Assembly (NCBI RefSeq): GCF_026163685.1
Contig: NZ_JAOXSR010000001.1
Span: 496,001 to 560,000 of the forward strand
Source of the DNA: Oerskovia flava
Lineage (GTDB): Bacteria > Actinomycetota > Actinomycetes > Actinomycetales > Cellulomonadaceae
Length of the DNA stretch: 64,000 nucleotides
Reading direction: 5' to 3'
Made by a program: the position numbers and the translations under genes
The notes under the pieces: model-generated
Database searches by the model: none
What the model was told of the DNA's origin: nothing
The model's input: only the letters and a program-made list of their open reading frames with translations
Shown here: positions 18,255 through 26,046 of the stretch, one piece after another
How positions within the stretch are numbered: position 1 is the first letter of the stretch
Layout of the letters: every line of letters begins with the position of its first letter

Positions 18255-18336
18255 GCGAGGTAGTACCGCAGTCCGCGAGCTAGTACCGCAGTCCGCGAGG
18301 TAGTACCGGGGATCGTTCCCCCGGTACTACCTCGCG
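18255..18336. repeat. GTAGTACC tandem-repeat/hairpin element B
   Basis: Three 20-bp units start at 18255, 18275 and 18295 (GCGAGSTAGTACCG core) and run into an inverted copy. Bases 18294-18311 pair perfectly with 18319-18336 (18 bp) around a 7-nt loop. The period, order and distance after a CAZyme stop codon match element A at 13101, but the core has GTAGTACC instead of GTAGAACC, with the change mirrored in both arms. Confidence 0.85.
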
Positions 18337-18394
18337 CACCTGGGTTCTCTCTCGGCAGGGGAAGTGCCGGAATCTCGACGAGGAGAAGGACGAC

Positions 18395-20992
18395 ATGAGA
18401 GCACGAACCACGCAGGACCGACGGCGGGGCAGCGCAGCCCTCGCCGGCACACTGGCGGGCGCCCTGCTGGCGTCCGTACTGATCGCCGCCGCAGCGACAC
18501 CCGTGGCGGCCGATGTCGGCGGGGCCACGGACGACGGTCTGGTCGCCTGGTACCCGCTGGACGCGACCGCCACGACCGGGGGGACGACCGCGAACCTGGC
18601 CGAGGGCTCGACCTTCGGTCCGGCCACGGTCCACGGCGGTCTGCCCGGCGCGGACGGGCTCACCCTCGACGGGGTGGACGACTACGTCGACCTCCCGGAC
18701 AGCTTGCTCGCCGGCCTCACGGACGTGACCGTCAGTCTCGACGTGAACATCGCCACGACCCAGGGCACGCCCTACTTCATCTGGGGGCTCGGCAACTCCA
18801 GCGGGAGCAACGGCAACGGCTACCTGTTCGCGACCGGCAACCCCTACCGGGCCGCCATCGCGTCGGGCAACTGGTCGACCGAGCAGATCGTCACAAAGGG
18901 CGCGGGCAACAACCTCCCGCGCGGCACGTGGACCTCGATCACCTACACGCTCGACGGCACCACGGCCCGCATCTTCGAGGACGGGGTCCAGGTCGGGCAG
19001 AACACGAACGTCACGACCGACCCGGGCGCCATCGGCGGTGGGTCCACGTTGGCGAACTACATCGGCCGTTCCCTGTACTCCGCGGACCGGTACCTCGCGG
19101 GCCAGGTCCGCGACTTCCGGCTCTACGACCGGGCGCTCGAGCAGGCGGAGGTCGCCGAGCTGGCCGGGCCCGTCGCAGACGCGGCGGTCGAGGCCGACGC
19201 CGCTGCGCTCGACCTCGGCGACACGAGCGCCGTGACCCGTGACCTGGTCCTTCCGCAGCGCGGCGACCAGGGTTCCGTCATCATCTGGGAGTCCTCGGAC
19301 GCGTCAGTGGTCGCGCCCGACGGTACGGTCACCCGACCCGAGCCGGGGGAGCCCGACGCCGAGGTGACGCTCAGCGCGACGCTCACCCGCGGTGTGGCGA
19401 CCCGGACGGTCGACGTCCCGGTCACGGTCCTCGCCTCCTTCGACGCCGAGCAGTCGGTGGCCTGGGACGCCTCGCACGTCGTCGTCCCGAACCTTGACGA
19501 CGTCCGCGGCAACGTCACGCTGCCGACCTCCGGGGAGTACGGCTCGATGCTCACGTGGGGCACCTCCCACCCCGAGGTCGTGACGACCACGGGAGAGGTG
19601 GACCGGCCGGCGCACGGTGCGGACGCCGTCGTCGTGACGCTCACCGTGACGGCTACCAAGGGCGGCGCGACCGCGTCGCACGAGTATGTCGCCACGGTGG
19701 CGCCGCTGCCGGCCGAGGCGGACTACGAGGGCTACTTCTTCCCGTACTTCGAGGGCGAGAGCACACCCGACGGCGAGTCGGTCTTCTTCGCGGCGAGCGA
19801 CGGGAACGACCCGCTGCAGTGGCTCGAGCTCAACGAGAGCGAGCCCGTGCTCAGCTCCGAGTTGGGGGAGCGGGGCCTGCGGGACCCGTTCCTCATCCGC
19901 TCGCCCGAGGGTGACCGGTTCTTCATGATCGCGACCGACCTGAAGATCTACGGCGGCAACAGCTTCGCCAATGCGCAGGAGCGCGGCAGCCGCTCGCTGA
20001 TGATCTGGGAGTCCGACGATCTCGTGACCTGGTCCGACCAGCGTCAGGTCCAGGTCTCGAGCGCGTTCGCGGGCAACACGTGGGCGCCCGAGGCGCACTG
20101 GGACGCCGCCCGCGGGGAGTACATCGTGTACTGGGCGTCGGCGTTGTACCCGACGACGGAGACCGCGGGACGCAACTACCGCAACAGCTACCAGCGGATG
20201 ATGTACTCGACCACGCGCGACTTCGTGACCTTCACCGAGCCGCAGATCTGGATCGACGAGCAGCGGGGCGCGGGCCTCGGCATGATCGACTCGTCGATCA
20301 TCGAGCACGAGGGGACCTACTACCGGTTCACCAAGGACGAGAGCTACATGGGCATGCGGCTCGAGACGTCCACGGACCTGCGCGATCTCGACTGGGACTT
20401 CGTGGCGGAGCGCATCGGGTTCGGGCAGCCGAACGGGTACGGCGGCACCTTCACGGCCGCCGAGGGGCCCACGGGCTTCAAGTCGAACACCGAGGAGAAG
20501 TGGTACCTCTTCATGGACCAGCCCAGCTATCACGGCGGGCAGGGTTACGTGCCGTTCGAGTCGACGGACCTGTCGACCGGCGAGTGGACCCTCGCGGAGG
20601 GTGCCGCGCTGCCCACCAGCCCGCGTCACGGGACGGTCATGCCGGTCACCGCCGCCGAGCACGCACGTCTGCTCGACGCGTTCGGTCCGGAGCAGCCCGC
20701 TGAGGAGCTCGACCTCGCGGTCGACGTCGCACCGCGCTGCCTGGCGGGCAGGGCGTACGTGGCGGTCTCGGTGACCAACGCGGAGGCTGTGCCGGTCGAC
20801 GTCGAGGTCGTCACTCCCTACGGGACACGCTCCTTCGCGGCCGTCGCACCGGGCAAGGCCGCCTACCAGTCGTTCAACGCCCGTGCGACCTCCGTCCCGG
20901 CCGGGTCGGTCATGGTCACCGGGACCGCGACCCTCGACGGGGCGACCATCACGTCGGACCAGGAGGCGCCGCTGCTCGCGACGACCTGCTGA
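18395..20992 (+). CDS. Secreted LamG-Ig-GH43-type protein
   Basis: Predicted extracellular glycoside hydrolase of 865 residues. A signal peptide (to about 38, TPVAAD) precedes a LamG-like domain (47-245), two atrophied Ig-like repeats (255-430), a GH43-type domain (441-765, with GLRDPFLIRS, NTWAPEA and an HGTVMPVT tail) and the shared terminal module (771-865). It is a shorter paralogue of the N-terminal half of the upstream gene. ATG 18395 follows AGGAGAAGGA. No LacI-type site lies in front of it, so it probably depends on read-through past element B, or on an unrecognised promoter. The substrate is inferred from the locus; the activity could be arabinanase or arabinofuranosidase. Confidence 0.85.
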   Translation: MRARTTQDRRRGSAALAGTLAGALLASVLIAAAATPVAADVGGATDDGLVAWYPLDATATTGGTTANLAEGSTFGPATVHGGLPGADGLTLDGVDDYVDLPDSLLAGLTDVTVSLDVNIATTQGTPYFIWGLGNSSGSNGNGYLFATGNPYRAAIASGNWSTEQIVTKGAGNNLPRGTWTSITYTLDGTTARIFEDGVQVGQNTNVTTDPGAIGGGSTLANYIGRSLYSADRYLAGQVRDFRLYDRALEQAEVAELAGPVADAAVEADAAALDLGDTSAVTRDLVLPQRGDQGSVIIWESSDASVVAPDGTVTRPEPGEPDAEVTLSATLTRGVATRTVDVPVTVLASFDAEQSVAWDASHVVVPNLDDVRGNVTLPTSGEYGSMLTWGTSHPEVVTTTGEVDRPAHGADAVVVTLTVTATKGGATASHEYVATVAPLPAEADYEGYFFPYFEGESTPDGESVFFAASDGNDPLQWLELNESEPVLSSELGERGLRDPFLIRSPEGDRFFMIATDLKIYGGNSFANAQERGSRSLMIWESDDLVTWSDQRQVQVSSAFAGNTWAPEAHWDAARGEYIVYWASALYPTTETAGRNYRNSYQRMMYSTTRDFVTFTEPQIWIDEQRGAGLGMIDSSIIEHEGTYYRFTKDESYMGMRLETSTDLRDLDWDFVAERIGFGQPNGYGGTFTAAEGPTGFKSNTEEKWYLFMDQPSYHGGQGYVPFESTDLSTGEWTLAEGAALPTSPRHGTVMPVTAAEHARLLDAFGPEQPAEELDLAVDVAPRCLAGRAYVAVSVTNAEAVPVDVEVVTPYGTRSFAAVAPGKAAYQSFNARATSVPAGSVMVTGTATLDGATITSDQEAPLLATTC

Positions 20993-21071
20993 CGGCCTGA
21001 GCCCGCCCGGTACGTCGGGTGGGCTCGAACCTGAGCCCCCCGCGTGGTGTGCCGGCACCGCGCGGGGTCCG

Positions 21072-21121
21072 CGCCCGGCGCCACGTCAGCCCGCCTCCGC
21101 GGGCCGTCGTGGCGCCGGGCG
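21072..21121 (+). terminator. Terminator ending the arabinan locus
   Basis: CGCCCGGCGCCACG (21072-21085) pairs with CGTGGCGCCGGGCG (21108-21121), enclosing an inner GCCCGC/GCGGGC stem (21089-21094, 21099-21104). Confidence 0.7.
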
Positions 21122-21166
21122 TCGTCGTGCCCGGAGGGGGGCGTGGGTGAAATCCCGGTGCGGAGT

Positions 21167-21180
21167 TGGACAAGTGTCCA
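21167..21180. promoter_or_regulatory. Palindrome upstream of LPVTG-protein gene
   Basis: TGGACA-AG-TGTCCA is a perfect inverted repeat 76 bp before the GTG start and may be an operator overlapping a TTGGAC-like -35. No regulator can be assigned. Confidence 0.3.
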
Positions 21181-21255
21181 GATCGGCGGGAAAACCTGGC
21201 AGGATCGTCACTGCACACGTCGGCCAGGGGGCGAAGGACGAAGGAGCCTCCCCCC

Positions 21256-21996
21256 GTGACGACCCGCCCTGCCCTCGATCTCGCGCGCCCGAAGCGCATC
21301 GCTCGCTGTGCCCGGGCGCTGCGCGCCGGAGCCCTCGCCCTGGCGGTGCTGGCCCTGAGCGTGGTGGGTGCCGGAGTCGTCCCGCCGGCGGTAGCCGCCG
21401 CCGGGCCCGAGCGCGGTATCGACATCACCGTCGACATCGAGGAGCGCGAGGGCCCCCAGCGCCCGGGGGTCGAGGTCGTCGCCGACCGGCCGGTCCCGGG
21501 GTCGACGATCCTTGTCCGGGCCTGGGGACTCCTACCGAACAGCGACGTCCAGGTTCACCTGCACTCCGACCGTCTGCTCCTGGGCGTGGGACGCACCGAC
21601 GCCGAGGGGCGACTCGAGATCGAGCTCGTGCTCCCGGCGTCGATCGCCCCCGGTATGCACCATGTGAGCGTCACCGTGCTCGACGGAGGTGCCGTCGTGG
21701 AGTCGGCGCCGTTCGAGGTCTTCGCCGGCGCACCCGTGGACCCGGGCGGTCCAGACCCCGTCGACCCGGACCTGCCGGGCGCTGACGGCGGTCCGGGGAG
21801 CCCGGGCGTGCCCGGGGCCCCCGAGGCACCCGGCGCCCCGGAGGCGCCCGCGAACCCGGGTGCATCGGGCCCGGCTCGGCCGGGTGCGCTCCCGGTGACC
21901 GGTGCGGCGCTCGGCGGGCTGCTCGCGCTCGCCGCGGGCCTGGTCGTCGGCGGCGTCTACCTGTCGCGGCGCCGGTACGGACCTGACGGCACCTGA
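21256..21996 (+). CDS. LPVTG cell-wall-anchored protein of unknown function
   Basis: Exported protein predicted to be linked to the cell wall by sortase. The 246 residues comprise a signal peptide (to about 48, AVAAAG), one beta-rich domain (about 50-155) recalling a secreted Ig-like adhesion or sugar-binding fold, a Pro/Gly-rich spacer with repeated PGxPGAPEAPG-like units (about 158-210), then LPVTG (212-216), a hydrophobic segment and a basic tail (SRRR). The GTG start at 21256 was chosen for the signal peptide immediately after it, with AAGGAG upstream. It is monocistronic between a terminator and the convergent ktrA gene. The ligand is not recognisable. Confidence 0.8.
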   Translation: MTTRPALDLARPKRIARCARALRAGALALAVLALSVVGAGVVPPAVAAAGPERGIDITVDIEEREGPQRPGVEVVADRPVPGSTILVRAWGLLPNSDVQVHLHSDRLLLGVGRTDAEGRLEIELVLPASIAPGMHHVSVTVLDGGAVVESAPFEVFAGAPVDPGGPDPVDPDLPGADGGPGSPGVPGAPEAPGAPEAPANPGASGPARPGALPVTGAALGGLLALAAGLVVGGVYLSRRRYGPDGT

Positions 21997-22020
21997 CGGC
22001 ACCTCACGGCACCTGACGGC
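21981..22020. repeat. Four 10-bp tandem repeats spanning a stop codon
   Basis: ACCTGACGGC occurs at 21981, 21991 and 22011, with ACCTCACGGC at 22001. The stop codon of the LPVTG gene lies in the second copy. Since 10 is not a multiple of three, unit gain or loss would shift which copy supplies the stop and alter the C-terminal residues. Confidence 0.8.
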
Positions 22021-22073
22021 ACGGACCTGTCAGGCTGAGCGCCCGCTCGTCGTCGGGCGCTCGTCCGGCACGC

Positions 22074-22745
22074 TCACGGCCGGGCGGCGAACCGTTCGAG
22101 CAGCTCGGCGTGCCCGGAGCACACGAGCAGGTCGTTCGCCGAGATCCGGGTCTCGGGGGTCGCGTAGACGAACTCGATACCGGGGGACTTCACGCCGATG
22201 ACCGTCACGCCGTAGCGCTCCCGCACCTTGGACTGCGCGAGGGTGAAGCCCTGCGTCTCCTTGGGCGGCCGCATCTTGACGATCGTGAAGCCGTCCTCGA
22301 CCTCGATGTAGTCGAGGAGCTTTCCGGAGACGAGGTGCGCCACCCGGTTGCCGGCGTCAGCCTCGGGGAAGACGACGTGGTGAGCCCCGATGCGCTGGAG
22401 GATCCGGCCGTGCTCCGCGGAGATCGCCTTGGCCCAGATCTGCGGCGTCCCGAGGTCGACGAGGTTGCCGGTGATGAGGACGCTTGCCTCGAGCGACGTG
22501 CCGACGCCCACGACCGCGACGGCGAAGTCCCGTGCGCCGAGCTGTTCGAGCGCCGTCGGGTTCGAGGCGTCGGCCTCCACCAGGGGCAGGCGTCCGCTCC
22601 AGTGGGCGATCAGGTCGGGGGACTTCTCGACCGCCAGCACGTCCTGTCCCAGGCGGTCGAGCGTCGTGGCGAGGGACGACCCGAACCGGCCCAGGCCGAC
22701 GACGAGCACACCGGCGTCTCTCGTGGGTGCCTTCTTCTCCGCCAC
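22074..22745 (-). CDS. ktrA: K+ uptake regulatory subunit KtrA/TrkA (RCK protein)
   Basis: Cytoplasmic nucleotide-binding gating ring of a Ktr-type potassium transporter. The 223-residue protein has a Rossmann RCK_N domain with VVGLGRFGSS near residue 15 and an acidic residue at the end of the second strand (LAVEK), then a TrkA_C domain (about 140-223). The start is GTG preceded by GAGAGG. It lies 92 bp downstream of ktrB on the same strand, as expected for a pore and gating subunit pair, and is convergent with the LPVTG gene. Confidence 0.92.
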   Translation of the reverse strand: MAEKKAPTRDAGVLVVGLGRFGSSLATTLDRLGQDVLAVEKSPDLIAHWSGRLPLVEADASNPTALEQLGARDFAVAVVGVGTSLEASVLITGNLVDLGTPQIWAKAISAEHGRILQRIGAHHVVFPEADAGNRVAHLVSGKLLDYIEVEDGFTIVKMRPPKETQGFTLAQSKVRERYGVTVIGVKSPGIEFVYATPETRISANDLLVCSGHAELLERFAARP

Positions 22746-22837
22746 GTGGCTTCACCTCTCTGCGTTCTGCGTCGGTCCGGACCGTGCGGTCCGGGGTGCT
22801 GCGTCCGGCCCGTGCTGTTGCCGGGCCCGTCGGTCCG

Positions 22838-24214
22838 TCAGCCGATGATCGGTCGCTCCTCGGGGTAGCGGACGATCCGGCGGCGGTCGCGCAGCGCGAG
22901 CGCCGCCGCGAAGGTCATCGTGCCCGTGCGGCCGACGAACATCAACGCGGTGAGCACGTACTTGCCCGCCTCGGGGAGATCGCCTGTGACGCCGGTCGAC
23001 AACCCGACGGTCGCGAACGCGGAGATCGTCTCGAAGAGGATGACGTCGAGGGTCCACCCTGTGATCGACAGCAGGACGAGGCTGGACAGCAGGACGGCGG
23101 TCGCGCCGATGAACGACACCGCGACGGCCAGACGCAGGGTCTCGCGGGGGATGCGGCGTCCGTACGCCTCGGTGTCGCGGTCGCCGCGCGCCTCGGAGAC
23201 GATGGCGAGGATCATCACGGCGAGCGTCGTGACCTTGATGCCCCCCGCTGTCGAGGCGCTGCCGCCGCCGACGAACATCAGGGCGTCGGTGATGAGCCAG
23301 CTCGACTCGAGCATGTCGCCGGTGTCGACCGTGCTGAAGCCACCCGAGCGGGGCATGACGCCGGCGAACAGGGCCGCGAGAATCCTCGACGGCACGCTCA
23401 GCTCGCCCAGCGTCTCGTCGTTGCGCCACTCGAAGGCGCCGATGAGAACGGCGCCCACGACGACGAGGACGGCGCTCGTCGTGAGGGTGATCTTGGTGTG
23501 CAGGCTCCAGCGCCGCGTGTCGCGTCGGCTGCGCAGGACGTTGAGGATCACCGGGAAGCCGAGCGAGCCGATGAAGACTCCGAGGATGATCGGCAGGCAC
23601 AGCATCCAGTCACCTACGTGCGGGGCGAGGCCCTCGGCCGTGGGGACGAACCCGGCGTTGTTGAACGCCGAGATGCCGTAGAAGACGCCGTGCCAGGCGG
23701 CCTCGCCGATGCTCTCCTCGAGGACGAGGAACCGCGGGAAGAGCATGAGCGCGATGAGCAGTTCGATCGCGGTCGACGTGAGGATGACGACCCGCACGAG
23801 CGAGCCCACCTCGCCGAGCCGGGTCGTCTTGGTCTCGGAGGCCGTGAGCAGCTTCTGCGTCAGGCCGATCCGTCGGGAGACGGCGAGCCCGAGGATCGAT
23901 GCGAGCGTCATGATCCCCAGGCCACCGACCTTGATGCCGACGATGATGACGACCTGACCGTAGGTCGACCAGTAGGTCCCCGTCGGGACGACGACCAGCC
24001 CGGTCACGCACACGGCCGATGTCGCGGTGAACAGGGCGTCGACGAACGCCGCGGACCGGCCGGTCGTCGTCGCCCACGGCGCCATGAGCAGCGCGGTGAA
24101 CAGGGCGATCACGGCGGCGAAGACCGTGATCGCGAGGCGCGCGGGCGACTGCCGGGCGACCCGGTCGACGAACTCCCGCGCGGAGAACAGGCGAGCGGTC
24201 ACCCCCTTGGCCAT
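22838..24214 (-). CDS. ktrB: K+ transporter membrane subunit KtrB/TrkH
   Basis: Ion-conducting membrane subunit of the Ktr potassium uptake system. The 458-residue protein has four repeated M-P-M units; glycine-containing selectivity loops are visible (for example SAVCVTGLVV, NNAGFVPTAEG, GGSASTAGGIK and TVGLSTGVTGDL). The ATG at 24214 was chosen over a start 38 codons upstream because AGGAG lies just before it and the added N-terminus is Arg/Pro-rich and non-homologous. It is transcribed divergently from the acuC-like gene and upstream of ktrA. Confidence 0.92.
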   Translation of the reverse strand: MAKGVTARLFSAREFVDRVARQSPARLAITVFAAVIALFTALLMAPWATTTGRSAAFVDALFTATSAVCVTGLVVVPTGTYWSTYGQVVIIVGIKVGGLGIMTLASILGLAVSRRIGLTQKLLTASETKTTRLGEVGSLVRVVILTSTAIELLIALMLFPRFLVLEESIGEAAWHGVFYGISAFNNAGFVPTAEGLAPHVGDWMLCLPIILGVFIGSLGFPVILNVLRSRRDTRRWSLHTKITLTTSAVLVVVGAVLIGAFEWRNDETLGELSVPSRILAALFAGVMPRSGGFSTVDTGDMLESSWLITDALMFVGGGSASTAGGIKVTTLAVMILAIVSEARGDRDTEAYGRRIPRETLRLAVAVSFIGATAVLLSSLVLLSITGWTLDVILFETISAFATVGLSTGVTGDLPEAGKYVLTALMFVGRTGTMTFAAALALRDRRRIVRYPEERPIIG

Positions 24215-24388
24215 CCGGTCTCCTGATCTGCGTCCGTTCCCGCGTGTGGACCGCGAGCGAGGTGCACGCGCCGGTGGGCGCGCTCTGGGCAAACTCTGCC
24301 ACGAGGGCAGGGGTGAGTCACGGACCACCGGGCTTCTCGGTGCACGGTCGGTGGGTCGCGCGGCGCCCGCGCGGCGTTACGGTGGTCC

Positions 24389-25633
24389 ATGCCCAGAGCC
24401 GCCATCCCCGAGGGACGGACCGTGATCGAACCCGTAGCCCGCGAGCTCGTCACCCGCTGTGAAGGTCCCGTCCGCGTGGTGTGGAGCCCCGAGCTCCTCG
24501 CATACGACTTCGGCCGTGGCCACCCGATGGCGCCCACGCGGCTCGACCTCACGATGCGGCTCGCCCGGGACCTGGGTCTGCTGGACGCGCCCGCGGTACA
24601 GGTCGTCGAGGTGCAGGCCGCGCCGGACCGCGTCCTCGAGCTCGTGCACGACCCCGCCTACGTCGCGGCCGTGCGCGCCGCCTCGCACGGCGGGCGCGTC
24701 GATCCGGCGCGGGGGCTCGGGACGGAGGACGACCCGGTCTTCGCGGGGATGCACGAGGCTGCGGCACGGATCTTCGCGGGGTCCTACGACGCGGCCGGCG
24801 CGGTCTGGTCCGGCGAGGTCCGGCACGCCGTGAACATCGCGGGCGGGATGCACCACGCGCAGGTCGGGGCGGCGTCGGGGTTCTGCGTCTACAACGACGC
24901 GGCGGCCGCCGTGCGACGCCTCCTCGACGACGGCGCGCAGCGGGTCGCGTACGTCGACCTGGACGCGCACCACGGCGACGGCGTGGAGTCGATCTTCTGG
25001 GACGACCCCCGCGTGCTCACGGTCTCGGTGCACCAGAGCGGGACGACCCTCTTCCCGGGGACGGGTCACGCCGTGGACACCGGCGGCCTCGCGGCGCCTG
25101 GCTCGGCGGTGAACGTCGCGCTGCCGCCCCGGACGGACGGGGCGCGCTGGCTGCGGGCGATCGACGCCGTCGTGCCGGAGGTGCTGCGCGCGTTCCGCCC
25201 GGAGGTCCTCGTGACCCAGCACGGGTGCGACGCGCACGGCGACGACCCGCTCTCGGACCTCGACGTCTCGCTCGGCGCGCAACGCACGGCGGCGGCCTGG
25301 ATGCACGCGCTCGCGCACGAGGTCGCCGACGGCCGGTGGGTCGCGCTCGGGGGCGGGGGCTACGCCGTCGTGCGGGTGGTGCCGTTCGCGTGGGCAGCTC
25401 TGCTCGCGGAGGCGGTCCACCGGCCGTTCGGGACGTCGTGCGCGGTGCCGAGCGGATGGCGCGAGCAGGTCGAGGTCCTCTCCGGGACACGGGTGCCCGC
25501 GGTCGTCGAGCTCGACGACCTGGACTTCCGCCCCTGGAGCGGCGGCTACGACCCGTCCGACGACGTGGATCGAGCCGTGGCGGCGACGCGGACGGCGGTC
25601 TTCCCGCTGCTGGGCATCGACCCGCACTACTGA
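24389..25633 (+). CDS. acuC: AcuC-like class I histone deacetylase-family protein
   Basis: Predicted zinc-dependent amidohydrolase that removes acyl groups from protein lysines; in Bacillus, AcuC reverses acetylation of acetyl-CoA synthetase. The 414 residues cover the arginase/deacetylase fold: GRGHPM near the start, GGMHHAQ (the His pair), VDLDAHHGDGVE (zinc Asp and His) and a C-terminal GGGGYAVVRV loop. No acetyltransferase or acsA is adjacent, so the substrate is unknown. The start is uncertain: ATG 24389 has a poor Shine-Dalgarno and GTG 24422 is an alternative. Confidence 0.85.
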   Translation: MPRAAIPEGRTVIEPVARELVTRCEGPVRVVWSPELLAYDFGRGHPMAPTRLDLTMRLARDLGLLDAPAVQVVEVQAAPDRVLELVHDPAYVAAVRAASHGGRVDPARGLGTEDDPVFAGMHEAAARIFAGSYDAAGAVWSGEVRHAVNIAGGMHHAQVGAASGFCVYNDAAAAVRRLLDDGAQRVAYVDLDAHHGDGVESIFWDDPRVLTVSVHQSGTTLFPGTGHAVDTGGLAAPGSAVNVALPPRTDGARWLRAIDAVVPEVLRAFRPEVLVTQHGCDAHGDDPLSDLDVSLGAQRTAAAWMHALAHEVADGRWVALGGGGYAVVRVVPFAWAALLAEAVHRPFGTSCAVPSGWREQVEVLSGTRVPAVVELDDLDFRPWSGGYDPSDDVDRAVAATRTAVFPLLGIDPHY

Positions 25634-25741
25634 CCCGCCGCCTCGGGTGCGGGCTCGATTACGGGACTGGGCGGGGAACGGGTATCCTCGGAGACGGACT
25701 TTTATCGCGTTGGTCGTTCACGATCAACCGTGGACCACCAT

Positions 25742-25760
25742 GATCGGGGCGACCCCGATC
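25742..25760 (+). promoter_or_regulatory. Leader hairpin before the bS22 gene
   Basis: GATCGGGG (25742-25749) pairs perfectly with CCCCGATC (25753-25760) around CGA, 27 bases before the ATG. It could influence translation of a ribosomal protein mRNA, but no known leader family is recognised. Confidence 0.4.
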
Positions 25761-25787
25761 GCTCACCGATCAGCATTGCGAGGACCC

Positions 25788-25886
25788 ATGGGCTCCGTCA
25801 TCAAGAAGCGCCGCAAGCGTATGGCCAAGAAGAAGCACCGCAAGCTGCTTCGCAAGACGCGCCACCAGCGCCGCAACAAGAAGTGA
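25788..25886 (+). CDS. Small ribosomal subunit protein bS22-like (AURKAIP1/COX24 domain)
   Basis: A 32-residue, strongly basic protein starting MGSVIKKRRKRMAKKKHRK. It matches the short actinobacterial family described as bS22 on the mycobacterial 30S subunit near the decoding centre, with an AURKAIP1/COX24 domain. More than half the residues are Lys, Arg or His. ATG 25788 follows AGGA, while the in-frame upstream extension does not resemble the family. A leader hairpin precedes it and two terminator-like hairpins follow within 70 bp, so it is probably a monocistronic, highly expressed gene. Confidence 0.88.
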   Translation: MGSVIKKRRKRMAKKKHRKLLRKTRHQRRNKK

Positions 25887-25887
25887 C

Positions 25888-25913
25888 GACTCGCGCGTCC
25901 TGACGCGCGAGTC
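25888..25913 (+). terminator. First hairpin after bS22 gene
   Basis: GACTCGCGCGTC (25888-25899) and GACGCGCGAGTC (25902-25913) are perfect complements starting two bases after the stop. Confidence 0.6.
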
Positions 25914-25916
25914 ACC

Positions 25917-25956
25917 ACGAGAGCCCGGCCCCTCCGAGGAGGCGCCGGGCTCTCGT
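25917..25956 (+). terminator. Second hairpin after bS22 gene
   Basis: ACGAGAGCCCGGC (25917-25929) pairs over 13 bp with GCCGGGCTCTCGT (25944-25956). It is the likely main terminator of the bS22 mRNA. Confidence 0.7.
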
Positions 25957-25975
25957 GCGTCCCCCACCTGCGTGC

Positions 25976-26027
25976 GGGCGGGATGACGGCGTGAATCCGC
26001 CGCCGTGTTCACGCCATCATCCCGCCC
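25976..26027 (-). terminator. 20-bp-stem hairpin between convergent bS22 and HAD genes
   Basis: Bases 25976-25995 are complementary to 26008-26027 except at one pair. That pair is a C-A mismatch in a plus-strand transcript but a G-U pair in a minus-strand transcript, so the fold is best for RNA from the HAD gene, whose stop is 20 bp away. The loop is 12 nt. Confidence 0.6.
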
Positions 26028-26046
26028 ACAGCGGGAAACGGGGTGG

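Noticed and set aside
13087-18336. CRISPR array
   Set aside because: The 20-bp units are directly adjacent with no spacers, end in an inverted copy, and no cas genes are present.
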